Assembly (NCBI GenBank): GCA_021816775.1
Contig: JAKAXA010000009.1
Coordinates: 1-64,000 of the forward strand
DNA from: Pseudomonadota bacterium
GTDB taxonomy: Bacteria; Pseudomonadota; Gammaproteobacteria; Steroidobacterales; Steroidobacteraceae
Direction of reading: 5' to 3'
DNA: 64,000 bases
In this document: one piece after another, positions 29,272 through 38,648 of the stretch
Numbering within the stretch: the stretch's first letter is position 1
Layout: each line of letters opens with the position of its first letter
Notes under the pieces: generated by a model
What the model saw: the letters and a program-made list of their open reading frames with translations, nothing else
Database searches by the model: none
What the model was told of the DNA's origin: nothing
Translations under genes and position numbers: made by a program

Positions 29272-30033
29272 ATGACGCCAAAATCGACCTCCGGCCGTCG
29301 CGCATTCGCGCCCTCGCCGGCGCTGACGGTGGCAATGACTGTGCTGGCCGTCGTGTTCGTCTTGCTGGGACGTTGGCAGTGGCGTCTTGGCGATGCCCGC
29401 GCCGCGCAGTATGCCCGCTTTACCCATGGCGCCGCCCGCGTCGTCGCGCTCGACGGCGCGCCGCTCACGTCGGTTCCGGATTACCAGCGCGTCAGCGTGA
29501 GCGGCACCTACGACGGCCGGCACCAGTTCCTGCTCGACAACAGCATCCATGCGGGGATGGACGGCTATCAGGTGCTCACGCCGCTGCTGCGCGCGCATGG
29601 CGCGGCGGTGCTGGTCGATCGCGGCTGGGTTCCCTTCACCGGCCGCCGCTCCCGTCTGCCCGATGTGGCGCTCGCGGGCGGCGGGCCGGTCACGGTGACC
29701 GGTCGGGTCGGCCGGCTGCCGGTGGCGGGACTGGCCTTCGGGCGTGCGCCGCCGCCGCCGGGGCCCCGCTGGCCCAAGGTAACGAGCTTTCCGCGCATGC
29801 GCGAGCTCAGCGCCGCCCTGGGCCGCCCGCTCGCGCCGCGTATCCTGCTCCTCGACCCCACGGCCCCGGAGGGCTACGTGCGGGACTGGAAGCTTCCGGG
29901 CATGCCGGCGCTGGAGAACTGGGGCTATGCGATTCAGTGGTGGGCGTTCGCGGTCACAGCGGGCGTGATCTGGCTCGTGCTCAGCCTGCGGCGGCGCGGC
30001 GGCGCCAAGAAGGGTGGGGATGCGATACCATAA
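29272..30033 (+). CDS. SURF1 family oxidase assembly protein
   Basis: A 253-residue protein with a membrane segment at each end (about 18-35 and 225-245) and a periplasmic domain between, the SURF1 plan. Motifs are LGRWQWRLGD, VSGTYD, VDRGWVP and ENWGYAIQWWAFA. SURF1 proteins help place haem a in subunit I. ATG 29272 begins the protein; the upstream in-frame extension is antisense to the DUF2909 gene. Confidence 0.92.
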   Translation: MTPKSTSGRRAFAPSPALTVAMTVLAVVFVLLGRWQWRLGDARAAQYARFTHGAARVVALDGAPLTSVPDYQRVSVSGTYDGRHQFLLDNSIHAGMDGYQVLTPLLRAHGAAVLVDRGWVPFTGRRSRLPDVALAGGGPVTVTGRVGRLPVAGLAFGRAPPPPGPRWPKVTSFPRMRELSAALGRPLAPRILLLDPTAPEGYVRDWKLPGMPALENWGYAIQWWAFAVTAGVIWLVLSLRRRGGAKKGGDAIP

Positions 30034-30057
30034 CCGGCACTTCCTGAGGAGTTGTTC

Positions 30058-31116
30058 TTGGTCCCCGCATCCGTAGAGCGCTGGATCCGCGGCCTGTCGC
30101 TGGTCGCCGTGCTGTTGTGCCTAGTCGTCATCGTGCTCGGCGCGTACACGCGTCTGACCAATTCGGGCATCAGCTGTCCGGATTGGCCGGAATGCTACGG
30201 TCATCTCACGCCGACGGGCGCGGCCGACAGCCGGACGGCGCAGGAACGCTATCCCGGCCGACCGCTGAACGTGAACGACGCCTGGCACGAGATGATCCAT
30301 CGCTACGCGGCCGGGACGCTCGGCATCATCATCACGCTGATCACGGCGCTGGCGATCGCCTCGCGCGGCCGCATTGTCGGCAGCGTCTATGCCCTCGTGT
30401 TGTTCGCGACCGTCCTGGCGCAGGCCGTGCTCGGAATGCTCACCGTCACGTGGCTGCTGAAGCCGCCGATCGTGACACTGCATCTGCTCTTCGGCATGAC
30501 CACGCTCGGGCTCCTGTGGTGGCTGTGGCTCGCGCTGCAGCGCGGGGCGTCGGCCGCCGAGCGCGTGCCGGCTCCGGCCACCGCGGCGCTGCGGCTCGCG
30601 TACTGGCTCTCGCTGCTGGGCCTGGCCGTGCTCGCGGTGCAGTTCTTCCTCGGCGCCTGGACCAGCGCCAATTACGCGCAGTACGCCTGCCCGGACTTCC
30701 CGACCTGCCAGGGCCACTGGTGGCCGCCGCATATGAACTTCGGCCAGGCGTTCGTGCTGTGGCGGGGGATCTGGGTCGACTATCAGGGCGGCATTTTGCC
30801 GAACGCGGCGCGGGTGGCGATCCACTTCACGCACCGGCTGGGCGCGCTCGCCGTGACGCTGGTGCTGGCGGGCGCCTGCGGCCACGTGATCAGCCGGCGG
30901 GCGCTCTCGGCGGCGCGGCCGTACGCTTACGCGGTCCTGGCCGCACTCGTGCTCCAGCTCACCATCGGGATCACCATGGTGCTCGAGAGCTTTCCGCTGG
31001 GGATCACCACGGCTCACACGGGCGGGGCCGCGCTGCTGTTGATGGCGCTGCTCGCGCTCGTGCACAAGCTGTACACGATGCGCGGCGCGCCACTGGCACC
31101 GGACGGTTCACGGTGA
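30058..31116 (+). CDS. ctaA: Haem A synthase (CtaA/COX15)
   Basis: A 352-residue, eight-segment membrane enzyme that oxidises haem O to haem A. Haem-ligand and family motifs are GAYTRLTNSGISCPDWPECYG, WHEMIHRYAA, TLHLLFGM, HFTHRLGA and TTAHTGGAAL. The TTG at 30058 is chosen because GAGGAG ends six bases before it; a TTG at 30052 would leave no spacing. The stop overlaps the ctaB GTG by four bases. Confidence 0.94.
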   Translation: MVPASVERWIRGLSLVAVLLCLVVIVLGAYTRLTNSGISCPDWPECYGHLTPTGAADSRTAQERYPGRPLNVNDAWHEMIHRYAAGTLGIIITLITALAIASRGRIVGSVYALVLFATVLAQAVLGMLTVTWLLKPPIVTLHLLFGMTTLGLLWWLWLALQRGASAAERVPAPATAALRLAYWLSLLGLAVLAVQFFLGAWTSANYAQYACPDFPTCQGHWWPPHMNFGQAFVLWRGIWVDYQGGILPNAARVAIHFTHRLGALAVTLVLAGACGHVISRRALSAARPYAYAVLAALVLQLTIGITMVLESFPLGITTAHTGGAALLLMALLALVHKLYTMRGAPLAPDGSR

Positions 31117-32036
31117 ACAGCCTCTCGGAACCGGCCAGCTTCGCGCCCATCGCGTGGCGGCGCTATCTGGAGCTGACCAAGCCGCGCATCGTCGCGCTCA
31201 TCACCTTCACGGCGCTGGTCGGCACACTGCTTGCGAGCCCCGGCTGGCCGCCGCTCGGCGCGGTGCTCTGGGGCACGATCGGCATCGCGCTCGCTGCCGC
31301 TTGCGCGGCGGCCATCAATCATGTGCTCGACCGGCGCATCGACGCGCAGATGTCGCGTACGCGCTCCCGGCCGCTGCCGCGCGGCCAGCTGACAGAGCGC
31401 AGCGCGCTGCTGTTCGCGGCCGCGCTCGGCGTGCTCGCCATGACCTTTCTGTCTTTCCTGGTCAATCCGCTGACCGCGGTGCTGACGTTCGTCTCGCTGA
31501 TCGGCTACGCGATCATCTACACCGCGTGGCTGAAGCGCGCCACGCCGCAGAACATCGTGATCGGCGGGGCGGCGGGCGCCGCGCCGCCGGTGCTCGGCTG
31601 GGCCGCCGTGACCAACACCGTGGATCCCCACGCGCTGCTGCTGTTTCTGATCATCTTCGTGTGGACCCCGCCGCACTTCTGGGCGCTCGCGATCGCGCGC
31701 AAGGACGAGTACGCGCGGGTCGGCATCCCGATGCTCCCGGTCACCCACGGGATCGAATACACGCGACTGCAGATCCTGCTCTACTCGGTGCTGTTGATGG
31801 TGGTGACGCTGCTGCCGTTCATCACCGGCATGAGCGGGCTGATCTACCTGGCGGCCGCGCTCGTCCTCGGGGCGCGCTTTCTCTACTACGCTGCACGGCT
31901 GCAGTTCGCCCCGCGCCCGCAGCTGCCGATGCGCCTGTTCCGCTACTCGATCAGTTATCTGATGTGGCTGTTCGCGGCGCTGCTCATCGATCACTATCTG
32001 CCGACGACCCAACTGCTGGCCGTGGCTCGCGTGTAA
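31113..32036 (+). CDS. ctaB: Protohaem IX farnesyltransferase (haem O synthase)
   Basis: A 307-residue UbiA-fold enzyme making haem O, the substrate of CtaA. Motifs are LTKPRIVALITFTALVG, NHVLDRRIDAQMSRTRSRPL (first Asp-rich motif), YTAWLKRATPQNIVIGG and VWTPPHFWALAIARKDEYA (second motif). The GTG start overlaps ctaA. Its last 53 bases overlap, antisense, the end of the 157-residue gene on the other strand. Confidence 0.95.
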   Translation: MNSLSEPASFAPIAWRRYLELTKPRIVALITFTALVGTLLASPGWPPLGAVLWGTIGIALAAACAAAINHVLDRRIDAQMSRTRSRPLPRGQLTERSALLFAAALGVLAMTFLSFLVNPLTAVLTFVSLIGYAIIYTAWLKRATPQNIVIGGAAGAAPPVLGWAAVTNTVDPHALLLFLIIFVWTPPHFWALAIARKDEYARVGIPMLPVTHGIEYTRLQILLYSVLLMVVTLLPFITGMSGLIYLAAALVLGARFLYYAARLQFAPRPQLPMRLFRYSISYLMWLFAALLIDHYLPTTQLLAVARV

Positions 32037-32457
32037 GCAGGATTTCCCACGAGGAGAGGCGTCGCGCCTCGAGCAGCAGTACGCCCGAGGCCTGGTAGTG
32101 ATCGGCGTCGATGCGGCCGTAGTGCTCCGCGCCGTGATAGCCGGCCGAGCCGCAGCTGTACACCGAGAAGATGCTGCGCTCGAGCACCGAGAACGTGCCC
32201 TGCACCTTGCCGAGCGTGGCGTTCTCCGAAGTCCAGCGCAGACAGCCGCCCTTCTTCGCCGCCGGCTCGATCGAGTAGGCGTTGCGGAACTCGACCGGCG
32301 GGGAGCCGAGCACCTTCAGCGAGCCGGCGATCAGCCAGCACGCGTTCTGGTGGGCCACCTCGGTGCGGCATTCGGCGGGCAGCGGCTCGCCGTCCTCACG
32401 CCAGAACGTCCCGTTGCCGGTCCAGATCCCCGGCTCGAGCAGATAGGTGTGCCTCAT
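31984..32457 (-). CDS. Unknown 157-residue protein coupled to the LacI regulator
   Basis: A soluble protein with no signal peptide or membrane segment. Features visible are an N-terminal YLLEPGIWTGNGTF, a cysteine in ACWLIAGSL, a central GTFSVLERSIFSVYSC, and YQASGVLLLEARRLSSWEI near the end; alternating hydrophobic residues suggest a beta-rich fold. I do not recognise the family. Its ATG overlaps the lacI stop by four bases, so it is cotranslated with the regulator, and its 3' end runs into ctaB on the opposite strand. A role in alpha-glucan metabolism is inferred from position only. Confidence 0.7.
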   Translation of the reverse strand: MRHTYLLEPGIWTGNGTFWREDGEPLPAECRTEVAHQNACWLIAGSLKVLGSPPVEFRNAYSIEPAAKKGGCLRWTSENATLGKVQGTFSVLERSIFSVYSCGSAGYHGAEHYGRIDADHYQASGVLLLEARRLSSWEILLTREPRPAVGSSADSDR

Positions 32458-33605
32458 GGACAGATCGCCGCGGCGGCGCTCGCGTCGGCCGGGGCCGCCC
32501 CGCCGCAGGATTCGCGCACGACCAGGTACGGCGAGAGGATCCGGTTCTCAACCGGCCGGCCCTGGATCTGGTTGATCAGGCTTTCCACCAGCGCCTCGCC
32601 GGCGCGCTTGGTGCCCTGCGACACGGTGGTGAGAGAGGGCCGCGTCACCGCGCCCATCGGAATGCCGTCGAAACCGACCACCGCCACGTCCTCCGGCACG
32701 CGGCGGCCGGCGGCCGTGAGCGCGCCCAGGGCGCCGATGGCGATCAGGTCGCTCGCGGCGAACACCGCGTCGAACTGCAGTCCGCGCTCGAGCAGCGCCC
32801 GCAGCGCCGAGTGGCCCGAGGCCTCCGTCGAGACCGCGCTCACCTGTAGGTGCGGGTCGGGTGTCACGCCGGAGGCGAGCAGCGCCTCGTGGTAGCCGCG
32901 ATAGCGGTCGGCCATCTCCGGCGCCGACGCGGCGATCTCGCCGATGAAGGCAATGCGGCGCCGCCCGAGCCGCACCAGATGCTCGGCGGCGAGGCGGCCG
33001 CCGGCGAGGTTGTCGCAGCCGATGGAAACGCCGGGATGATCGGGCAGCACCTGACCCCAGCGCACCAGGTGCGCGCCGTGAGCGATCAGCGCTTCCAGCC
33101 GGTCGCGGTAGGCGAGGTAATCGCCGTAGCCGAGCAGGATGATCCCGTCGGCCTTGTGGCTGTCCTCGTAATCGGCCAGCCAGTCGCGCAGCAGATCCTG
33201 AAACGACACCAGCAGGTCGTAGCCCTGCCGGGAGCAGGCCCGGATGATCGAGCCCAGCATGGAATGGAAGAACGGGTTGATCGCCGAGTCGTCGGTTGTG
33301 GGATCTTCGAAGAACAGCAGCGCCAGCGTCCCGGTGTGCTTGCGGCGCAGGCTCGAGGCGTTCTTGTCGACGTGGTAGTTGAGCTGGCGTGCCACCTCGA
33401 GCACCCGCTCGCGGGTGGACGCCGACACCATCGGATCGCCGCGCAGCGCCCGCGAAACGGTCGACTGGGACACGCCCGCCATGTGGGCGATGTCGAGCGA
33501 ATTGGCCTTGTGGCGCTTGTCACGTGCGGGCAACGCCTCGGCCCCCCGTGACGTGCCGGAGCGAGTCGCCTCGCCTGGTTGCGCTGCGCCCACCTGGATG
33601 TGCAC
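32454..33605 (-). CDS. LacI family transcriptional regulator of the alpha-glucan locus
   Basis: A 383-residue LacI-type protein. The helix-turn-helix spans about residues 35-54 (SLDIAHMAGVSQSTVSRAL) with the hinge-helix region ending NASSLRRKHTG, followed by a periplasmic-binding-like sensor domain (VSIGCDNLAGGRLAAEHLV, RRIAFIG, DAVFAASDLIAIGAL, VAVVGFDGIPMG, LTTVSQ). The N-terminal 30 residues are a poorly ordered extension, so the true start may be internal. It probably binds the ATGAATACGTATGC sites, which have the central CG usual for LacI operators, and responds to maltose or a related alpha-glucoside. Confidence 0.9.
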   Translation of the reverse strand: MHIQVGAAQPGEATRSGTSRGAEALPARDKRHKANSLDIAHMAGVSQSTVSRALRGDPMVSASTRERVLEVARQLNYHVDKNASSLRRKHTGTLALLFFEDPTTDDSAINPFFHSMLGSIIRACSRQGYDLLVSFQDLLRDWLADYEDSHKADGIILLGYGDYLAYRDRLEALIAHGAHLVRWGQVLPDHPGVSIGCDNLAGGRLAAEHLVRLGRRRIAFIGEIAASAPEMADRYRGYHEALLASGVTPDPHLQVSAVSTEASGHSALRALLERGLQFDAVFAASDLIAIGALGALTAAGRRVPEDVAVVGFDGIPMGAVTRPSLTTVSQGTKRAGEALVESLINQIQGRPVENRILSPYLVVRESCGGAAPADASAAAAICP

Positions 33606-33691
33606 GGCCCATCGGCCGCCCCCTTGACCTCGAGATGTGGTCGTTCAGCGGCTAGTCTAAGTCATCCGCCGGTGTTGCCCAAAATCAAATC

Positions 33692-33709
33692 CGTTGCGTG
33701 CGCGCAACG
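33692..33709. promoter_or_regulatory. Inverted repeat upstream of the lacI gene
   Basis: CGTTGCG (33692-33698) and CGCAACG (33703-33709) form a perfect inverted repeat around TGCG in the 141 bases between the GH13 gene and lacI. It differs from the four TACGTA-centred operators. It may be a binding site of another regulator, an autoregulatory site, or a simple RNA stem. No T tract follows. Confidence 0.35.
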
Positions 33710-33746
33710 CAATGGGCGGCTCCACGGGGCACCTCGTATGCCCGGG

Positions 33747-35387
33747 TCAGGCGAGTGTGGCGAACAGCACACCGTGGGCGGGCAGCAGCGCAGTTCGCTC
33801 CTCCAGCCGGCCGGCCGCGAGCCCGTGCCCGGCGAGCTCGTGCAGACGCCCCGGGAGGGGCAGCTCGACCCGCTGGGGCTTGCGGCCGAGGTTGAACACC
33901 GCGAGGACGGTCTGGCCGTTCAGCCGCCGGGTAAAGGCGAGCACCGGCTCCGGCAGGGTGATGAAGCGGATCTCGCCCCAGCGCAGCGCCGGCTGCTCGC
34001 GGCGCCAGCGCAGGAAGCGGCGCAAGCCATTGAGTGGTGAGCCCGGATCGTCATCCTGGCACGCCACAGCGAGCGGCAGATGCTCCGGCGGCACCGGCAG
34101 CCACGGGGTGCCGGTGCTGAATCCGCCGTCGGGGCTGTTGCGCCACGGCATCGGGGTCCGGCAGCCGTCGCGTCCCTTGAAATTCGGCCAGAACGCGATG
34201 CCGAACGGGTCGCGCAGCGCCTCGTACGGCACGCCGGCCTCGGGCAGCCCGAGCTCCTCGCCCTGATAGACGCACACGGAGCCGCGCAGCGAGCAGACCA
34301 TCGCGCTCAGCAGCGTCGCCAGGTGCGGCGAGGCGTGCTCGCCGCCCCAGCGGGTGAGCACCCGGGCCACGTCGTGGTTGGAGAGGGTCCAGCACGGCCA
34401 GCCGTGCGGCATCTGCCGCTCGAGCGTGTCGACGGTGTTGCGGATGTGCGCCGCGCCGTTCTCGTCGGTGAGCAGCTCGAACGAGTACGCCATGTGCAGG
34501 CGCTTCTCGCCGACGTACTCGGCCATGGTGGCGAGGGAGTCTTCCGAGGAGATCTCCCCCAGGGAGACCACGTCCGGATAGTCATCGAGCAGCCGGCGCA
34601 CGCGCTCGAGAAAGGCGAGGTTCTCCGGCTGCGCGTTGTTGTACCAGTGATATTGGTACGCGTACGGATTATCGGGGCTGAAGCCGCGGCCGGTGCGCTC
34701 GTTCTCGGGCTTCGGCGGATTGTCGCGCAGCAGCCGGTCGTGGTAGCAGAACGTGATCGCATCGAGGCGCAGGCCATCGACGCCCCGATCCAACCAGAAC
34801 CGCAGGTTCTCCAGCATCGCCGCCGGGACCTCGGGGTTGTGGAAGTTCAGGTCCGGCTGGGCATCGAGAAAATTGTGCAGGTAATACTGCCGCCGGCGCG
34901 GCTCCCAGCGCCAGGCGGGGCCGCCGAAGATGGCCTGCCAGTTGTTCGGCGGCGAGCCGTCCTCCTTCGGATCGGCCCACACGTACCAGTCGGACTTCGG
35001 GTTGTCGCGGCTCTCGCGGCTTGCGAGGAACCAGGGGTGCTCGGAGGAGGTGTGGCTGAGCACCTGATCGATCATCACCTTCAGCCCCCGCCGGTGCGCC
35101 TCGCTTACCAGCCGGTCGAAGTCCCCGAGCGTGCCGAACATCGGGTCGACCGCGCGGAAATCCGACACATCGTAGCCGAAATCGGCCATCGGCGACTTGT
35201 AGAACGGGGACACCCAGATGGCATCGACGCCGAGTCCGGCCACGTAATCGAGGCGCTCGATGATCCCCGGCAGATCGCCGACCCCATCCCCATCGCTGTC
35301 CTGAAAGCTGCGCGGGTAGATCTGATAGATCACCGCCCCCCGCCACCATCGATTGTCAGTCATGCTCGTGTTCTGCGTGTCCGTCAT
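33747..35387 (-). CDS. Cytosolic GH13 alpha-glucosidase (GH13_23-like)
   Basis: A 546-residue GH13 enzyme without a signal peptide. It begins WWRGAVIYQIYPRSFQDSDG; catalytic residues are Asp209 (GLRLDA), Glu278 (LGEIS) and the stabilising Asp339 (SNHDV). GEISSEDSLATMAEYV resembles Halomonas and Xanthomonas alpha-glucosidases of subfamily GH13_23, which cleave alpha-1,4 and other short alpha-glucosides and can transglucosylate. The start is set at ATG 35387; 35363 is an alternative. It heads an operon with lacI and the 157-residue gene, and two operator copies lie 50-87 bases upstream. Likely acts on imported maltose and oligosaccharides. Confidence 0.92.
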   Translation of the reverse strand: MTDTQNTSMTDNRWWRGAVIYQIYPRSFQDSDGDGVGDLPGIIERLDYVAGLGVDAIWVSPFYKSPMADFGYDVSDFRAVDPMFGTLGDFDRLVSEAHRRGLKVMIDQVLSHTSSEHPWFLASRESRDNPKSDWYVWADPKEDGSPPNNWQAIFGGPAWRWEPRRRQYYLHNFLDAQPDLNFHNPEVPAAMLENLRFWLDRGVDGLRLDAITFCYHDRLLRDNPPKPENERTGRGFSPDNPYAYQYHWYNNAQPENLAFLERVRRLLDDYPDVVSLGEISSEDSLATMAEYVGEKRLHMAYSFELLTDENGAAHIRNTVDTLERQMPHGWPCWTLSNHDVARVLTRWGGEHASPHLATLLSAMVCSLRGSVCVYQGEELGLPEAGVPYEALRDPFGIAFWPNFKGRDGCRTPMPWRNSPDGGFSTGTPWLPVPPEHLPLAVACQDDDPGSPLNGLRRFLRWRREQPALRWGEIRFITLPEPVLAFTRRLNGQTVLAVFNLGRKPQRVELPLPGRLHELAGHGLAAGRLEERTALLPAHGVLFATLA

Positions 35388-35436
35388 CCTACTCTGACAC
35401 AGCTCGGCGCCGGTTCGCCTCCCATCCGCCGCGGCC

Positions 35437-35450
35437 GCATACGTATTCAG
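35437..35450. promoter_or_regulatory. Predicted LacI-family operator 1
   Basis: GCATACGTATTCAG carries the TACGTA core and matches the other three sites except at its last base. It lies 50 bases upstream of the alpha-glucosidase start, in the 301-base divergent region shared with the TonB-dependent receptor gene. Confidence 0.65.
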
Positions 35451-35460
35451 CGGGAGTTTC

Positions 35461-35474
35461 GCATACGTATTCAT
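35461..35474. promoter_or_regulatory. Predicted LacI-family operator 2
   Basis: GCATACGTATTCAT is the exact reverse complement of sites 3 and 4. Its start is 24 bases from that of site 1, about two helical turns, allowing side-by-side binding before the alpha-glucosidase gene. Confidence 0.75.
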
Positions 35475-35520
35475 TTCCGAGCGACCGTGACATCCGCCAC
35501 CGGCGCTCTGCGCGCGGACT

Positions 35521-35534
35521 ATGAATACGTATGC
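35521..35534. promoter_or_regulatory. Predicted LacI-family operator 3 (receptor promoter)
   Basis: ATGAATACGTATGC lies just upstream of a weak TTGCTT-N17-AATCAT promoter candidate (35541-35569) that would serve the TonB-dependent receptor gene. Together with sites 1 and 2 it could permit looping across the divergent promoters. Confidence 0.75.
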
Positions 35535-35688
35535 AGCGGCTTGCTTTCGAACGCCCCGTTACGAATCATTCAAGACAGTTTCGTCGCGTCGGCGACCGAC
35601 GTCACACGTACGTGCCCAGCCGCCGCCGCGATGCAGTCCGCAAATGGACGGGTCGTAGCAATTCCACTTTGCCCTCGGGGGGGTTCTC

Positions 35689-38628
35689 GTGATTACCAGA
35701 CGCAAGCGCAGTATTCTTGAATTGGCGGTCGCCACCGCCTGCTTCGGCGCCGCCGCCGTCGCCGCCGCCATGCCGGTCACGGCGGTCGCCGCGCCGCAGA
35801 GCGCGAGCGCGCCGACGACCTCGCACGCCAAGAAGAAGAGAAAAGTCGCCAACCAGGTCATCCTCAAGCAGGTGGTCGTCAACGGCTTCCTGAGCAGCAT
35901 CGAGAACTCGATCGCGATCCAGAAGAACTCGAACTCCATCGTCGAGGCGATCTCGGCCCAGGACATCGGCCGGCTTCCGGCCACGAGCATTGCCTCCGCC
36001 CTGCAGCAGCTGCCCGGCGTCTCCGTGCAGATGGTCGCAGGAGAGCCGCAGAGCGTGAACTTCCACGGTCTCGGCCAGGACTTCAGCACCGCGCTGCTCG
36101 ACGGGGTCGAGCAGGTGACGACCGCGGAGAACCGCGGCGTGCATTTCAACCAGTATCCGCCGGGCTTTTTCAAGACCATCAAGGTGTACGTGAGCCCGAA
36201 GGCCGACCTGATCGGCCAGGGCATGGCGGCGACCTTCTACCTGAAGACCTGGCGGCCGCTCGAGGAGAAGCACCGGGAAGCGGTCCTCAACGCCGACTAC
36301 ACCTGGCTGAGTCCCAAGGATCAGATGCCCGGCCCGGGCGCGAGCGCCCAGGGCTACGATGTCAACGGCACATACATCAATCAGTTCGACGACCGGCGCT
36401 TCGGTGTGGCGCTCGGCGTCGACCTCAACGTCCTGCCGGGCAAGCGGCTGCACGAGGCACCCTGGGGATACCCAACCGATTCGGCCGGCGACTTCGTGAT
36501 CGGCGGCTCGAAGAACTACAACTATTCGAGCCTGAGCAAGCGCTACTCCTACTTCGCCACCCTCGAGTACCGGCCGTCGAGCGCCTACGCCACCACGCTC
36601 GATCTGTCGTACGAGGGTTACCAGAAGACGAGCGAGCGCAAGGGCATCGAGTTCCCGCTGTTCTGGTCCAGCGCGACGCTCGCCAGCGTTGGCCCGGTGG
36701 TCAACGGATTCGCTGAGAGCGGTACCTACACCGGGGTCTACCCGGTGATCCGCAATGACTACAACCATCACAAGGACCGCGTGTACAACATCCGTTGGGG
36801 CAACCGCTTCAAGTTCACCAACAGCTGGACCGGCAGCGTGGACGCGAGCTACAACAGCGCCATGCGGACCTACGGGAAGCTCGAGAACTACTCCGGCTTT
36901 GGCTACGACGGCCCGGCCAACAGCGCGACCGTGCCGCCGACCACCGTCAACTTCAGTTACGCTTCGGACGGCCAGCTGCTGCTGACCTCGCCGCAGAATT
37001 TCGCGGCGTCCTCGATCGTCCTGACCGACCCGCAGGGCTGGGGCGCGGGCGCAGGCCTCGTGCAGCAGGGCTTCCTCAACCAGCTGCACAACGAGGAGTA
37101 TCTGGCCAACCTCAAGGCCGCCGCCACGCACTATTTCGAGACCGGACCGATTTCCAGCGTGGAATTCGGCGCGGATTATGCGCACCACCACAAGAACGCC
37201 AACATCGGTCAGGACTACGTGGTGCTGCCGGGCAGCTGCTACATCTTCAGCAGCACGTGCACGCCCACCGAGACGGCGCCGATTCCCGCGAGCGCCTACA
37301 CGGGCGCGGTGGATGCCCTCGGCTTCATGGGCATCGGCCCTCAGGTCACGTACAACCCGAACTCGCTGCTCGCGAGCGGTGCGGATTTGTTCTTCCCCAC
37401 CACGGGCTCGAATACCGGGCCGATGGGGCCGCCGAACTGGTCGATGCACGAGAACGACACTTATGGCTTCCTGCAGTTCAACCTGCAGACGTCGCTGGGC
37501 CCGGACGTTGGGGTGCGCGGCAACTTCGGCGTGCAGGTCGTCCACACCACGCAGCAGTCTGAAGGCTCCCGTATCGCACCGGGGGTGACGGCGGGCGGCT
37601 CCTCGCAGGTCACTCTGATCCCGATGACCGGCGGCGCGAGCTTCACCCGCTTTCTGCCCAGCCTGAACCTGGTGCTGACGCTGCCGCATGACTACCAGGT
37701 CAACCTCGGTGTCGCGCGCACCATGGCCCGCCCGCCCATGAACGACATGGCGGCCAGCCTGTCGATCGGGACGAGTCCGCAGTACATCAGCAGCACGAAC
37801 CCGAACCAGGCGTACTTCAGCGGCGGGGGCGGCAATCCGGCGCTGCTGCCGACCATGGGCACGAATGTCAACGTGAGTCTGGCGAAGTACTTCACCGGCG
37901 GGAATTACAAGTGCACCGCCGGGGAGCGCGCGCAGAACTCGTCGCTGTGCCTGACCGGGGGCTCCGGCTTCGTGCAGCTGTCGGGCTTCTACTTGTCGCT
38001 GAGCAATTACATCAACCCGTCCGCAGCCACGCTGTATAACTTTGCGCCGTTCGTCAACTCGTACTTCGCGAGCAATCCGGCCGGCCTGGCGCAGCTCGGC
38101 ACGACGTATGGCACGCTGACCATCCCGCAGAACAACGGCACCGGTCATATCTATGGCGGGCAGCTTGCGACCAACCTGCCGTTCGGCGATCTGACCCATT
38201 GGCTGAACGGCTTCGGCGTGGAGGCGAGCGGTACGCTGACCCGCAGCGCGGTGTATTACCCGGGCAACACGCAGCCGGTGACGATCGTGGGCCTCGCCAA
38301 GTGGGTGGAGAACTACACGCTGTACTACGCGCACTCGGGATTCGAGGCCGATGTGAACTTCAACTCCCGCACGGCCGCGCTCGCCACCATCTTCGGTATC
38401 AGCGAGACTCGGCAGGAGGACATGCAGCGGGGCCAGCACTGGCTCAGCGCCCAGGTGAGCTATCGCTTCGGCCGCGGCATGTTCAACGGCCTGACCCTCA
38501 TCGCTTCGGGTTGGAACCTGGGCAACGAGGTGCAGGAGGAGTACCAGAACAACGACCCGCGGCAGATCATTCGCTGGGAGCAGTACGGCCGCACGTTCAA
38601 CGTCGGATTCTCGTATAAGTTCCAGTAA
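35689..38628 (+). CDS. TonB-dependent outer-membrane receptor (TonB-Xanth-Caul type)
   Basis: A 979-residue receptor. A signal peptide (to about residue 35, ending AVAAPQ) is followed by a basic linker, the plug domain (ISAQDIGRLPATSIASALQQLPGV, GLGQDFSTALLDG) and a long barrel with alternating strands ending in NVGFSYKFQ, a terminal strand that closes on an aromatic residue region as usual. The length and plug wording fit the carbohydrate-import receptors of Xanthomonas and Caulobacter, such as the maltodextrin receptor MalA. Start GTG 35689. Preceded by a predicted LacI operator and followed by two terminator-like hairpins. Likely imports maltodextrins across the outer membrane. Confidence 0.92.
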   Translation: MITRRKRSILELAVATACFGAAAVAAAMPVTAVAAPQSASAPTTSHAKKKRKVANQVILKQVVVNGFLSSIENSIAIQKNSNSIVEAISAQDIGRLPATSIASALQQLPGVSVQMVAGEPQSVNFHGLGQDFSTALLDGVEQVTTAENRGVHFNQYPPGFFKTIKVYVSPKADLIGQGMAATFYLKTWRPLEEKHREAVLNADYTWLSPKDQMPGPGASAQGYDVNGTYINQFDDRRFGVALGVDLNVLPGKRLHEAPWGYPTDSAGDFVIGGSKNYNYSSLSKRYSYFATLEYRPSSAYATTLDLSYEGYQKTSERKGIEFPLFWSSATLASVGPVVNGFAESGTYTGVYPVIRNDYNHHKDRVYNIRWGNRFKFTNSWTGSVDASYNSAMRTYGKLENYSGFGYDGPANSATVPPTTVNFSYASDGQLLLTSPQNFAASSIVLTDPQGWGAGAGLVQQGFLNQLHNEEYLANLKAAATHYFETGPISSVEFGADYAHHHKNANIGQDYVVLPGSCYIFSSTCTPTETAPIPASAYTGAVDALGFMGIGPQVTYNPNSLLASGADLFFPTTGSNTGPMGPPNWSMHENDTYGFLQFNLQTSLGPDVGVRGNFGVQVVHTTQQSEGSRIAPGVTAGGSSQVTLIPMTGGASFTRFLPSLNLVLTLPHDYQVNLGVARTMARPPMNDMAASLSIGTSPQYISSTNPNQAYFSGGGGNPALLPTMGTNVNVSLAKYFTGGNYKCTAGERAQNSSLCLTGGSGFVQLSGFYLSLSNYINPSAATLYNFAPFVNSYFASNPAGLAQLGTTYGTLTIPQNNGTGHIYGGQLATNLPFGDLTHWLNGFGVEASGTLTRSAVYYPGNTQPVTIVGLAKWVENYTLYYAHSGFEADVNFNSRTAALATIFGISETRQEDMQRGQHWLSAQVSYRFGRGMFNGLTLIASGWNLGNEVQEEYQNNDPRQIIRWEQYGRTFNVGFSYKFQ

Positions 38629-38648
38629 GCCGCATTCGCGAGGGAAGC

